Shown in pieces: positions 45,127 through 56,324 of a DNA stretch of 64,000 nt. Made by a program: the position numbers and the translations under genes. The DNA comes from Beta vulgaris subsp. vulgaris (taxonomy: Eukaryota; Streptophyta; Magnoliopsida; Caryophyllales; Amaranthaceae). The notes under the pieces were generated by a model. It was not told the origin of the DNA, ran no database searches, and saw nothing but the letters and a program-made list of their open reading frames with translations. The stretch covers positions 16,693,082 to 16,757,081 of the forward strand of contig NC_079206.1 in the NCBI RefSeq assembly GCF_026745355.1, given 5' to 3'. Position 1 is the first letter of the stretch. Every line of letters starts with the position of its first letter.

Positions 45127-45951
45127 CTATCTCATTTCTTGGCGTAGAGCAAGGATGTCCTCCTTTAAGGTCGGCCAAAAATAGGCAGTCCTCATAGCCT
45201 TTTCTCCTAACGCTCTCCCTCCAATGTGGGAAGCACAAGCTCCTTCATGCAGCTCTTTTAAAACGTCCAATCCCTCCTTCCTGCTGATGCACTTAAGAAG
45301 AGGCCGGTTGAAGGATTTTTTGTATAGAGTCTCATTCCACAATTCAAACCACTTGTCCCTAGCCTTCACATACTTAGCTTCTAAAGGATCAAGAGGCAAC
45401 CGTCCTGTCTTCTTGTACTCAATAATGGGACTCAACCACTTATCTTCCCGGCTGACTATCAAAACTTCTTCGGCATCAATGCTCTTGGCTGCCTTGACCT
45501 CCCAGAAGACTGTTCTAGGGACATCCCCTTCAGCCGAACTGGCTAGCTTAGAGAGGGCATCAGCCTGATGGTTTTCAGATCTAGGCACTTGATCTAGGAC
45601 GAGTTTCAAAGACTTGATCTCCTCTTTGACTAAGTTCATATATTTACCCATGGACGCCTCCTTACACTCAAAATCTCCGTTTACTTGGCTGACCACTAGC
45701 AGAGAGTCAGTTTTAGCCTCAATCTCCAGGGCCCCAGCCGCTTTGCACATTTTTATACCGGCTAAGAGAGCTTCATACTCTGCCTCGTTGTTTGAGGCCT
45801 GGAATTGGAACTTCATTGCATACTCAAATTTATCCTCTTCTGGTGATTGGAAAATGATCTCGGCCCCACATCCATTCGCAGTGGATGATCCGTCCACCAT
45901 TAGGGTCCAATGCCTCCTTCCCTCTGCTGGGTCTTGGACGCTTTCTACCAT
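45127..45951 (-). pseudogene. Archaeal-type RNase H plus integrase zinc-binding region
   Basis: 275 codons on minus. LMVDGSSTANGCGAEII (first Asp), ASNNEAEYEALLAGI (Glu), TDSLLVVSQVNG (Asp) and NHQADALSKLAS (last Asp) give a complete RVT_3-type RNase H signature. It is followed by the HHCC-like integrase region with GACASHIGGRALGEK and TAYFWPTLKED. A second RNase H after the RT-linked one is diagnostic of the Tat lineage. It is one frame away from the RT segment: a single-base change near 45985 separates them. Confidence 0.85.
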
Positions 45952-45980
45952 AGGCCGGGTAAGCTCTACAATAAAATCCG

Positions 45981-47190
45981 CTAGAGCTTGCCCTTGATTG
46001 CCTTTCGAGGCTCGAATGTTAAGTCAAACATATTGAGCTCAACGGCCCATTTCAACATTCGGCCAGATGCGTCCATCTTATGCAATACCTGCCTCAGTGG
46101 CTGATCTGTATAAACAAGAATGCTATGGGCTAGATTGTACGGCCTTAACTTCCGGCTGGCCATTAACAGCGCCAGGCCGAACTTCTCAATTGACGAATAC
46201 CTGCCTTCCGTGTCTTTTAGGACATGGCTAACAAAATAGACGGGTATTTGCACTGACTCTCTCTCAGCCAAGAGAACAGCGCTTACCGCAAATGGAGACA
46301 CGCCAGGTAAACGTATAGTTTCTACCTCGGCCGGACTGATCAGCCTAGGGAGCTGACGAAGATGATCTTTAACTTGCTGAAGTGCAACCTCAGCTTCTTC
46401 CGTCCATTCAAACTTGGCATTCTTTTTAATGTTTGCAAAGAAGTGGTGACATTTGTCTCCTGATTTTGAAAGAAACCGTCCAAGGGCAGCCAGACATCCC
46501 GTCAGACGCTGAACTTCTTTGACCTTAGACGGCGAGGTTATATTCATGATTGCTTGAATTTTGTCGGGGTTGGCCTCAATCCCTCGCTGATCGACCAAAA
46601 ACCCCAGAAATTTCCCAGCTACTACGCCGAATACGCATTTCTGCGGATTGAGCTTTAACTTGTACTTCCTCAAAGTGAGGAAAGTTTCTCTTAAATCGTC
46701 CAGATGATCCTTTTCTTCTCGACTCTTGACGATCATATCGTCGATATAAGCTTCCATATTTCTCCCAAGCTGTGGCTGAAACACAGTGTTGATAAGCCTT
46801 TGAAAGGTGGCCGGCGCATTTCTCAGGCCGAAGGGCATCCGGAGCCAGCCATACAACCCTTTCTCGTGATGAAGGAAGTTTTATCCTGGTCGTCTGGCCA
46901 CATGGGAATCTGGTGGAAACCTGAGTAGGCGTCCATGAAACTAAGCAGTGCATGCCCTGCTGTAGAATCAACCAGCCGATCAATTTTGGGCAAGGGAAAG
47001 CTGTCTTTAGGACAAGCCTTGTTTAAATCCGTGTAATCCACACATCCTCCACGTGCCATTAGGCTTGGAACCATTACCACATTGGCCACCCAATCTGGAT
47101 AATAAGTTTCACGGATAAACTTAGACTTGAGCAACTTTTGAACCTCTTGGTCAACGGCCTGATTCCTGGCCGGCCCAAGATAAATGCTAC
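45981..47190 (-). pseudogene. Reverse transcriptase and linked RNase H, Tat-like element
   Basis: Reads on minus from about 47185: EVQKLLKSKFIRE, DWVANVVMV, YTDLNKACPKDSFPLP and MDAYSGFHQI; then a frame change near 46855; then LRMPFGLRNAPATFQRLI, the catalytic YIDDMIVKS, KCVFGVVAGKFLGFLV and YFVSHVLKDTEGRYS with LVYTDQPLRQV (RNase H). Only the start of the RT is missing: the frame opens within a few codons of the PBS region, so everything between PBS and RT (gag, protease) is deleted. Inactive as it stands because of the frame changes. Confidence 0.85.
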
Positions 47191-47205
47191 ACAGACAGCG
47201 CCAAA
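47190..47205 (-). promoter_or_regulatory. Primer-binding site of the Tat-like element
   Basis: On minus, directly after the 5' LTR: TTTGGCGCTGTCTGTG, the TGGCGC-type PBS common in plant gypsy elements. I cannot name the primer tRNA with certainty. Confidence 0.6.
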
Positions 47206-47815
47206 TGCTACGTAGTATGAAACTAGTAAACTAATACAACAACTCCCAACTTCAGGTTCTTAATTTGGAGACTTGTGCAACAATGACTGAGCTCGAATCC
47301 CGATTCTGAACTCCGATCAGCAACCTGCAAAAAGGGACCCACCCTGGAGGTTTGGGTGGTATTTCCCCCTCCGATGCTTAAGCCAGATATCAGGGATATG
47401 AAGGAACTTTTAGAGAGAGAGAGTAGAGAGAGAGAGAATTTATGGCAGAATAACAGTACTATGCTCTGAAAAAAGGTACCTTTTCCCTGAAATCAAGGAC
47501 TATTTATACTGTTTGGAATGACTGTTGTGCCTTGATGTCACCCTAATTTGGGAGCATCTGATTGGCTGAGCAATAATATCAAGACATGTGGCAAGTGCTG
47601 ATTGGTCAATACATTTTACCCTTTAGCTGAATTAGGCTTTACTTCATTGGGCCTAAGTACAATTTCAGGGCCACAAGGGAGCTTTTCAGTACACCTTTTC
47701 CTAAGAAAGGTGTACTTTAGCCCAAAGAACCTGTAGGCCTTTGTACTTTTCCACATGTAGGGGTGAAATAGTGCCATGTCTCATCAGGGTAGCCGTTTAT
47801 TTTTAGGCTACAACA
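47206..47815 (-). repeat. LTR (5' LTR of the Tat-like element)
   Basis: Plus-strand ends TGCTACGTAGTATG ... GGCTACAACA; pairs with 38826-39452. GGAAG follows at 47816. Confidence 0.93.
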
Positions 47816-47858
47816 GGAAGCGAGGCAAGAATTAGGGTTTAAGGATAAAAAAGTTCTT

Positions 47859-47871
47859 GCTCTTGATACCA
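47859..47871 (-). promoter_or_regulatory. PBS of copia element 1, LTR to its right
   Basis: On minus TGGTATCAAGAGC, the initiator-Met-tRNA site typical of plant copia elements. An LTR would begin (plus) at about 47874 with TGAAGATAATG; its far end is obscured by the hAT element. Confidence 0.7.
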
Positions 47872-48026
47872 TCTGAAGATAATGATACGGCTTACCCTAA
47901 CACGGATGCTTGGAACTCATATATATAATATCGTGTAGAGTAGTACAATTACAAGAATACCCTTAGTATCCTCTATTAGTATCAATAAAAAAAAATCTAT
48001 TACGTTAATATTAATAATAATTATAT

Positions 48027-48917
48027 TAGTGATGGCCACTGGTGCGGGCTGGGCGGGACGGACCGTGGGCCGTAGCGAGCTAGGCTAAAATTTCATGGCC
48101 CAAGACTGGACCGTGAAATTCATGGGTTGGGCGCGCTGAAAAATCTTGGCCCACACCGGTTTGTTACCAGTTTTTATGGTTCGGGAAGTGGTTCTGGCGG
48201 TTCATGGGTCTAGTGGGCTGGACCGGGCTGGCGGGCCGGCATGAGAACTTTTATTTAATCATTAAAATTATTCATTATTGTTACATAAAATCTTTAAAAT
48301 GAATTAAAATATACTTCCTCCGTTTCATAATAAGTGAAACATAGGAATTGGGCACAAGATTTAATAAACATCACTTTCAAAAGCCAAAAAGTCATAAAAT
48401 ACCCTTTTTATTATTAAAAGGAGGAGAGAGAAAAGCAAATCACACAAGTTTGTGATGGACACTCTTGTCATTTTATCACTTTCTTTTATCCATTTAAAGT
48501 ATGTTTCACTTATTTTGAAACGTTCTAAAATAGTAAGTGTTTCACTTATTATGGAACGGAGGAAGTATGCAATTATTAATATTAATGAATAACTTTATTA
48601 TTTTAAAATCTGTTTGAATGATAACATATGCAATTTGATAAAAATATATACAATTTGATTAAAACATACACAATTTGATTCAATATTTACTTGGACTGGG
48701 CTAGTCCGGTTCATGAGTCGGGTTGGACCGATTTCATGGTCCGGGTTAGGCAATTTTAGTAGCGGGCATTAGTGGGATGAACTCAAGAAATCTGGCCCAT
48801 GACCCACCCACCAATTTCACGGTTCGAGTTGGGTTGGACCGGACTTTTTGCGAGCCCGACCCACACAGCCTACGAGGTGGGTTGGGTTGGATGGGTCCGT
48901 ACTGTTGGTCATCTCTA
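48027..48917. mobile_element. hAT-type non-autonomous element
   Basis: The ends are TAGTGATGGCC and, inverted, TAGAGATGACC, flanked by the 8-bp duplication AATTATAT (48019-48026, 48918-48925). GGGCTGG, GGACCG and CATGGGT words dominate both arms. It contains a nested Stowaway. No transposase. Confidence 0.85.
48314..48565. mobile_element. Stowaway MITE nested in the hAT element
   Basis: The left end CTTCCTCCGTTTCATAATAA and the right end TTATGGAACGGAGGAAG are inverted repeats, with TA on both sides. Confidence 0.88.
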
Positions 48918-48939
48918 AATTATATTGATGATAATAATA

Positions 48940-48985
48940 TTAATACTAATACTAATACTAATACTAATACTAATACTAATAATAT
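48940..48985. repeat. TACTAA hexamer microsatellite
   Basis: About seven tandem copies of ACTAAT, just after the hAT element. Confidence 0.85.
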
Positions 48986-50997
48986 GTATAATAATAATAA
49001 TTTTATGAATTGAATAATATTAATAATAAGTAGAATATAATTCTGTTATCATTAATAATAATAATGATAATAGTAAACATTATGAACTAAACCACACTAT
49101 ACTAAATTTGTTCGAATTGAACTGAATTTTCATTAATTCAGTCCAAAAGAACACAACTTGATAGTCACATTTATTATATTTAAAATGTTTGAAAAATGAT
49201 AGTTACAAAAATCTAACAAGAGTAAAGTTTAGTGAACTCTAAATTATTATAGTTGGTACAAATACAATGTGACCATTCATTTGAGTATTTGCTAATAACA
49301 ATATATTGTGTACTTGAACCCAAAAACAAGAATTTGAGATGCAAAATTAAAAAAAATGAGTAGTCCAAAAACTAGCAACTGGAGTGTAATGAAGTTACGA
49401 AGGTAACTCAGATATTACAAATGTTATAGGGAAGATTATACAAGAATAAAGTATAAGTATGTATATTTATTAAAAAAAATTGAAATTTATGAATTATGAT
49501 TAAATATAATAAAATTAACAACGAATTTCGTTTGAAGTTTAGTTTACGCTAACAAAAGAAAGAAAGCATTGGGGACACGCAAAAAAGATAAATAATTCAA
49601 CAAGTTGCAATTAAAATAATAACACTGAGTGATTAGAAAGATTAAAATATAACTAACCAAAGCATCAAAGTAATTGGAGTAGGAGAGTATGCGTTGGCGT
49701 CACGAGAGAAGATCATTAACCTTGATTTGGTCGTGGGGCTATGCCAGATATTGTCTAAAATAAAATAATAAAAATATCAATTACTATATGGTTAATTATA
49801 TTCTAAGATAAGGTTCTCATATAATGCAGATCAATTGGCAATTAAATAATACGAGTTAATATGAAAAAAATACAAAGACACGTTTTGCTTGATGGGTATC
49901 GTGAAAATGACAATATTTATAATTATCATGAATCATGATTATGATTCTGTTTTCCACTTTGTTAGTATTGGGCACGTTTCATGCATCATATGCCCACCCC
50001 TAATCATGTGGAAAACCATGAATTTAGATACATAACCCAGGTTTTATTATTTTAAAACTTCGAGTTTTTTTTTTTATTTCTCTTTTTGAATGGATTTTTT
50101 AATCCTTGAGCTAAAACTATATAATATGGTAGAGTTATGTTGTATGACTTTGTTTTGATTGGGACCTTTTTCTTGATAGCATTTTCTTTTTTACTTTTTT
50201 TAATATTTTATTAATTTATTCTACTGAAATAGGAATAAAATAAGCTTGGATAGAGTCCCTACTAACCACTTTGCTTTTTTAAACGAATATATGGCGACAT
50301 TTGAGCTATTTGTGACTTGAAAGGGTTCGATTAAGAAACATTTTTTAAAAAGAATATTAATGAAAGGAGTAAATTTAGGGATTCCTTTAATCTAAAAAAA
50401 AAATAGGGCTTTCTTTCAATTAAGAGACTTGCATTTTTCCTTTTGTGCATGTCACTTTTTTTAAGAAAAATTTCATTAATTATTTGTGCATGTCACCTTG
50501 TGTAACGATCATGCTACTCTTTTCTATTCATATTTGAAATTTATCATATTTTTTCCATATAAACAATGACTTTTATGATAATGTCTACAATGATATTACT
50601 CAAATCGTTAATTTGGAACGAATATTCTTCTAGACAATTTACAAAAAAAATTCATGACTCGCAAAATTTTATTTGTATACCAATAAACAATCTCATAAAT
50701 GTCTCTTTTTCTTTTCTTTTTAATGATTCCAATTAATTTAAACTTATTTTAGAAAATATTAGTAGTTCAGATTTCTTAAATTATTATTAAAGTTATGATA
50801 CGTATAGTGATTATTACAATATTTTAATAAAACTATGCACTAAATGTATGTTATTTTGGTTCATTTGACTATATTATGAATGGATGTGGTTGATGAGTTC
50901 CGTTAATGAAATAAATTGCATTTTAAAAACTTCCCAATAGAGAGATGATACTCCAAAATAATTCAGCAATTGATCATAGAAATAATATTTCACAACC
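48986..50997. other. AT-rich intergenic DNA, nothing recognised
   Basis: No coding frame, repeat ends or RNA gene supported. Confidence 0.45.
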
Positions 50998-51342
50998 GGC
51001 CCGTTTGGTAGTTGGTCATAAATGGTGGTAATGGGAATGAATTTGTGTGTAAATTTGTGAAATATATCATTGTCCATTCCCATGGTAATGCTAATTTATC
51101 CTAAAGTGTCCACTTTCCTTCTTGAATTTTCATTCCCATCCAATACCACCTTGTAAGGTGGTAATGAGTGGTAATGAAAATTGCTTCCCCTTGGAGACAA
51201 AAACACAAGTTTATGGGTGAGATTGTTTGCCCACGGAGAAAAAAATACCTCCCCATGGAGATTTCAAGGGTGCTTCCCTTATAAAATAACACTTAAAATT
51301 CATTCCCATTACCGCAATTTATTAACGACTACCAAACGGGCC
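50998..51342. mobile_element. MITE with about 45-bp TIRs, second copy of the 12.5-kb family
   Basis: The ends are GGCCCGTTTGGTAGTTGGTC and, inverted, GGCCCGTTTGGTAGTCGTTA, both followed by GGTAATGGGAATGAAT. A clear target duplication was not found, so the superfamily is open. Confidence 0.75.
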
Positions 51343-51479
51343 GAACGAGTATAAATGATTCATAATTATAAATATTTTGCATTATTCAAAGTTTTCTACA
51401 TATACGTATTACATGATTTTGTACAAGTATGGAGAATAATTGTATTTTCTACATGATTTTGGATTGAAGTTTCTTGATT

Positions 51480-52811
51480 TTAGAATCCAGGAACAATGGG
51501 AAGCATTCACAACCAAACAGTTTCAAAAAGTGATAGGAAGGAGAACGATGAAACAATTTTTCAAAAGGAGAAACACCCCCTAAAATTGAGCTAGGTCACC
51601 GATTAATGGTGTAGGTGGCAGTGTATGATGCATCAACCCAAAATTCAGCAGGAAAATCAGAATGAATTATCATAGTACGGGTCATTTCAATAATGTGACG
51701 ATGTTTGCGTTCTGCAACACCTTTTTCAGCTTGAGTATGGGAACAAGATTTTTGAAAAATTATGCCATGGTCATGAAAATGTTGAAGGAGGGAGAATTAT
51801 CAAATTCTTGACCTCCTTCACATTGAAAAATCTTAATTTTTGCAATGAAATAAATTTTCTACCATCTTTTGAAACACAAGAAATTGAGAATGAACTTCCG
51901 ATTTTTGACGTAAAGGAGAAATCCATGAATACCTTTAGAAATCATCAACAAACACAACATCATAACGATATAATTGATTTGACAAAACAGGAGATTGCGA
52001 AAGATCACTTTCAATTTTATATAACATATATGGAGAAACATGTTCAGCAGGATCAAAAGGTAAACGATGTATTTTGCCTAACTTACAACCAACATAATCA
52101 TCATGAAACTGAGAAGTACATGTGATAGATTTAGGGCTCGTTTGGTTGAAGTTGGGAAGTATAACTTCCCATAAATTTGTATTACCCATGAATTTTTATT
52201 TCCTAGTAAGTACATTTTTTTTTTGTTTAGTTGAACATGGGAAATAGAATTTCCCATGGCAAGTTTCACTTACCTAGGGGGGCCTGTGTAAGTTATTTCC
52301 TCCATTTTGTAGGAAATAGAACTTCCGAGGAAGTTCTACTTCCCATGTTTTTGCCAACCAAACAACAACACATATATTTACTTCCAAAGAATTATTCTAA
52401 TTTCCCACGCATTTAAATGTTAACCAAACAAGACCTTATTTGAACATAAAGAACCTAAGATGCTAGAGGAGGTATGACCAAGACGTGCATGCCAAAGTAC
52501 ACCCAACGCCTTAGTAGCTAGGAAGCCATGAACTGGATACATAGTGGGGACAACGATGGATTGATAAGGATAGACACCTTGCTTATTAGATCCCTGAAGC
52601 AGATGCGCACCCGTTGTCTGGTCATTAACATAAACTGGATTTTTTATCAAAACTCACAACACAATCATTTTCTTGACACAACTTGTTAATTGATAATAAA
52701 TTATGCTTCAATTTAGGGTTAGGACGGACATGTGACAAAGTGAGGGGATGACTTGTAGTTTTTAAGGTCAAATTACCAGTACTTTTAATAGGGAGTAAGG
52801 TACTGTTTGGG
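51480..52811 (-). pseudogene. Copia integrase and gag-pre-integrase region (split)
   Basis: On minus, 52803 to 52439: GNLTLKTTSHPLTLSHV, LLSINKLCQENDCVVSFD and LWHARLGHTSSSIL (gag_pre-integrase, zinc-binding LWHxRLGH). After the MITE, 52130 downward: CTSQFHDDYVGCKLGKIHRL, then LYRYDVVFVDDF, the start of the integrase core. Further core sequence is badly frame-shifted down to about 51480, where AERKHRH-type words are still suggested. No RT follows. Confidence 0.75.
52134..52435. mobile_element. Tourist-like MITE (PIF/Harbinger type) in copia element 2
   Basis: The ends are GGGCTCGTTTGGTTGAAG and, inverted, GGTCTTGTTTGGTTAAC, flanked by TTA (52131-52133, 52436-52438). It interrupts the integrase region. 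Confidence 0.85.
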
Positions 52812-53214
52812 CCCATTTCTTGGACCAGCCCACCTATGGCAATGTTACTAAAATGCCCCTACATCTAGGGAAGCCATCCCTCCACCAGCTGGAGGTGACC
52901 AAAATACCCTAATTTATTGGGGCTCCTCTCCTCTATAAATATGGGTTGTCTCACCAGACAAAGGTACGCAACTCTAAGCTGCCAAACCCAGAGCATCTCT
53001 CTCTACATTGATCCCTTTCTCTCTCTACCTCAATCATTTACTGACTTGAGCGTCGGAGGGGAGATCCCGGGACCACCCCCGGGGTAGGCTAACCTTATTT
53101 TGTAGGATTTCGGTGTACGGACAACGGAGCTCAGGGGTACCTTCTTGGGGCCTATATCAAGTTTCTCAGCACACATCAGCATTTGTGATCACCCTCAATT
53201 TCTTAGCAGAAACA
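52804..53214. mobile_element. Solo LTR of a gypsy-type element
   Basis: TGTTTGGGCCCATTTC ... TTAGCAGAAACA, 411 bp, flanked by GGTAC (52799-52803, 53215-53219). It has a TATA-like CTCTATAAATATGGG at about 52933 and the word ACTTGAGCGTCGGAG at 53044, which is common in plant Ty3/gypsy LTRs. It splits the copia protease from the gag-pre-integrase. Confidence 0.9.
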
Positions 53215-53219
53215 GGTAC

Positions 53220-53465
53220 CATTACCAACTACAACAAAACGAGACCAAGTGTAAGGAGTTTTAGCAAAAAACTTACCATTCTGAGGAGTAATGTGAGAGG
53301 TAGCTCCCGAATCCGGTTACCAGACTGAATCATTAGCTTCACCACCAACAGACAGTGCAGCTAAGGCTCGAGTGACACTTTTAGAGGAAGAAGGAACAAA
53401 GGTGGAATTGAATCTTTAGGGACAATAAGTAGCTTAGACTTTAAATTGCTACTTGACGAATTACT
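53220..53465 (-). pseudogene. Copia protease region
   Basis: On minus, DSGATSHITPQNGKF gives the aspartic protease active site (D-S/T-G-A), preceded by an in-frame stop. It continues into VVVGNG, where the solo LTR intervenes. Confidence 0.7.
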
Positions 53466-54736
53466 TCATGCTGAAAACAAATCATTAGTAATAGAGTCTA
53501 TGCAAGGCATACTATAGGATGACAAGTTAGAGTATTTACTCATACCATTGGGAAGTCCCCGGTTAGAATTGTTGTTGTTGTTATCAGATCCACGAGAATT
53601 GTTGTTACCACCATTATTGTGATTGTTTTGATTTCGACTATTGTTACCCCCACAATTTCTGTTATTTTTCCCACCGAAAGTATTTTTTAGTGGAGGAACC
53701 AAAACTAGAAGACTGAACAGCAACCAAGGCATGATGAGAGGAGGAATCAGATCCATCCTTCAAATTTTTCAGGCGTTGTTCATGAAGGAGAAGCTTAGGG
53801 CGCAAATCCTCGAAACTAAGAGGAAACGGGTAATGCAGCAAAGTAATAACAATATGATTATATTCAGAATCACGATCCAAACCAAAAAGAATGTACTAAA
53901 CTAAATATTGATTCGACACATGACACTGAATGGCAGCAAGAGAATTAACAATATCCTTGATTTCACGTAAATAACCATCCATTGGTTGAGACTCAGTCTT
54001 TTTAATATGAGACAAACGTCCCTTTAACTCCATAGAACAAGCCATACTTGCATGCATAAATCCATATTGCAATCTATTCCAAATATCCACAGAAGTGTGC
54101 AAATGATGAACATCAACAAAAGCATCGCGAGACAAAGTAGCAAAAATCCAGGATTTTACTTGTTGATCAATACGAATATATTCATAAAAGTGCACATTAG
54201 GAATAGAATACCAGAGGCATCAATCACAATAGAAAGATGAAGAGTAGGAGTACCATCAACAAGACCAAGTAATTCATGAGAAAGCAGGAGGCAAGTAAGT
54301 TGAGTTTTCCAGAGAAGATAACTTCAGGAAAGGAGAGAGTGATGGTTACCAAGTTCGTGAGATTAGACGCAGACAACTGAGGAAGGCTGAACGCCAGCGT
54401 CGGGATTGAAGAACCCACCGTAGGCGAGGAGGAGTGGTTGTACTACAACGTCGGATATGAGAATCCAGGCGAAAAATGAGGGGAAGCCCTCGGTGGCGGG
54501 CTAGGGGCCGGCGAGTAGGTAGTGGTGGTGAAGAAAGATATTGGCACCATCGGCGGTTGGATGGAGAAACCAGCGACGGTCGAACCCTGCGACATGGTGG
54601 CCGGAAAGAGGGGGACGCGTAGGAGAAGCGTCGTGGAGGAGGAGGCAGCGGAAGAGGTGTTGGCGGCGGCTGATGCGGCATCGATGGTGGTGGTCGGCAG
54701 GCGGCAGGCCAGAGGAAGAAAAAATAATAATTTCAT
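53466..54736 (-). pseudogene. Copia gag, element 2
   Basis: Starts just after the PBS. A Ser/Pro/Thr-rich leader (MSQGSTVAGFSIQPP) is followed in another frame by LPQLSASNLTNLVTITL and then the UBN2-like domain at 54195-53896 (WIFATLSRDAFVDVHHLHTS, WNRLQYGF, CSMELKGRLSHIKK). The C-terminal part is Asn-rich (53756-53466). Several frame changes are present; a nucleic-acid-binding CCHC knuckle was not clear. Confidence 0.75.
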
Positions 54737-54744
54737 TTAACCTT

Positions 54745-54756
54745 GCTTTGATACCA
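54745..54756 (-). promoter_or_regulatory. PBS of copia element 2
   Basis: On minus TGGTATCAAAGC, an initiator-Met-tRNA type site, directly adjoining the LTR end at 54757. Confidence 0.8.
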
Positions 54757-55036
54757 TGTACAAGTGTGGAGAATAATTGTATTAATCTCATTAGGTTAAC
54801 CCTACATTTAATATAAATAGTGTTTACAATACAGGTCTAATACTAGTAAAAGTCCATACTATCCTTTTAAATACAATATTACTCTAAAAGATTTATTATT
54901 AAATCTCTTTAAGATGGAAATATATCCCTTCTTGGCATAACTAAATGGATTTGGGTCCATATATCGATTCGCAATATATATATATATATATATAATATAT
55001 ATAAATATATATATATATATATTATATATATATATA

Positions 55037-55076
<40 letters not shown>

Positions 55077-55091
55077 TTATATATATATTAT

Positions 55092-55122
<31 letters not shown>

Positions 55123-55356
55123 GTTTGTGAAGATGGAAATATAGCCCTACTTTGTGGTATATGTTTGTGAAGAAAGTGTTCGTTCATATCCGATATTGGA
55201 TAACTCGCTCCATACCATGGTATTTTTGTAATTTTACTAGCAACTTGATACAATACAATATAATATAACATTCATTTGATATGATCAAATGCAGCCAGAA
55301 TATGATAAAATGATATTATAATATAATAAAATAAAAGGGTATTATGATATGATATA
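54757..55356 (-). repeat. Copia element 2 5' LTR region, with TA microsatellite
   Basis: The LTR starts (plus) TGTACAAG at 54757; its other end is not resolved. 54975-55121 is almost pure TA dinucleotide. Confidence 0.55.
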
Positions 55357-55674
55357 CTCCCTCCGTTTCCTAAAGATCTTCCCTCTTTCCGTTTAAGGGT
55401 GTTTCCAAAAGATCTTCCCACTTTTGCTTTATTCCTTATTTGGCAAAACAAATTTCCCTATTTACCCTCTCATGTCACTATTATATGGTCCACCATTACA
55501 TTATTAATTCAATTTTACTCCCTTTCCCTCTCCTACTTTAACCCATTTTTATTTGTTTATTTATCTTAATCCCTTTCTCTCTCCTACTTTACTCACACCA
55601 TGCCCCACACAACTTGATTTTTCTTGGTATATGTAGGAACAGTAAGTGGGAAGATCTTTAGGAAACGGAGGGAG
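55357..55674. mobile_element. Stowaway MITE
   Basis: CTCCCTCCGTTTCCTAAAGA and, at the right, TCTTTAGGAAACGGAGGGAG, flanked by TA; the best-preserved member of the 12152-12466 family. Confidence 0.92.
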
Positions 55675-56287
55675 TACTAGTTATCTAATATATCAATTAA
55701 ATTTCAACCAATAATCTCTAAATAAAAATATATGAACATTTTTTAATTAATAAATTTTTAATACTAATTTTTGTCATAAAATTACTAAAATGCCATAATA
55801 TTGGGTAATATACTTAATATTGCGTGTGGAAATATCATTGCTCATATGTTTGTCTGAGACTTCAGAAATTTCTCAAACCAGCCAACACATTTCATATTTT
55901 TCATTTATAGCTGAAGCAGGGAGGACCCAACGTCCCAACCCAACGGTAGGCGGCCCCCTTCCCCCTGTCAATATTAAGAGTGTTTGTGGTTCTTCAATGC
56001 CTTCTCAGCAAGAATTTGTCAATTTGATACGCATTACTCCGGTACGTTTTAAAATTTATTATTGGTCCATTGTTCAGGATAATGACTCTGAATTTTGGCT
56101 TTTAGCACGACAAAAATCAACTGTATTTGATCATGTGATGTATCATGTAAGTACATGACTACATGAGTATCACACTTACCACTTGCAATTTTAATGGTTA
56201 TGATTTGCTCAGTCCTGCTCTTAATTTGACAAAAAATTGCATTGAGTACTTCCATGCTTAAGGAACTACTAATTTTATTTATATAAT

Positions 56288-56324
<37 letters not shown>

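Larger units (their letters stand above)
38826..47815 (-). mobile_element. Full-length Ty3/gypsy element, Tat/Retand-like, TSD GGAAG
   Basis: LTRs lie at 38826-39452 and 47206-47815, with GGAAG on both sides (38821-38825, 47816-47820). Orientation is minus: the PBS-like sequence is next to the right LTR and the purine tract next to the left LTR. pol (RT, RNase H, second archaeal-type RNase H, integrase) is on minus; an antisense spliced gene is on plus between pol and the 3' LTR. A dual RNase H and an antisense extra gene are known traits of the Tat lineage. gag and protease are missing. Confidence 0.92.
51420..54756 (-). mobile_element. Copia element 2, internally deleted and twice interrupted
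   Basis: The 5' LTR begins (plus) at 54757 with TGTACAAGTGTGGAG, preceded by the PBS at 54745-54756. gag, protease and integrase follow on minus. RT and RNase H are missing. At 51420 a 27-bp piece starting TGTACAAGTATGGAG matches the LTR edge with one mismatch, so the 3' LTR is reduced to its last 27 bp. Insertions: Tourist MITE 52134-52435 and solo LTR 52804-53214. Confidence 0.8.

Noticed and set aside
55820..56158. Candidate host gene on plus
   Set aside because: 112 codons with no recognisable domain, no splice partners, and AT-rich flanks next to MITEs.
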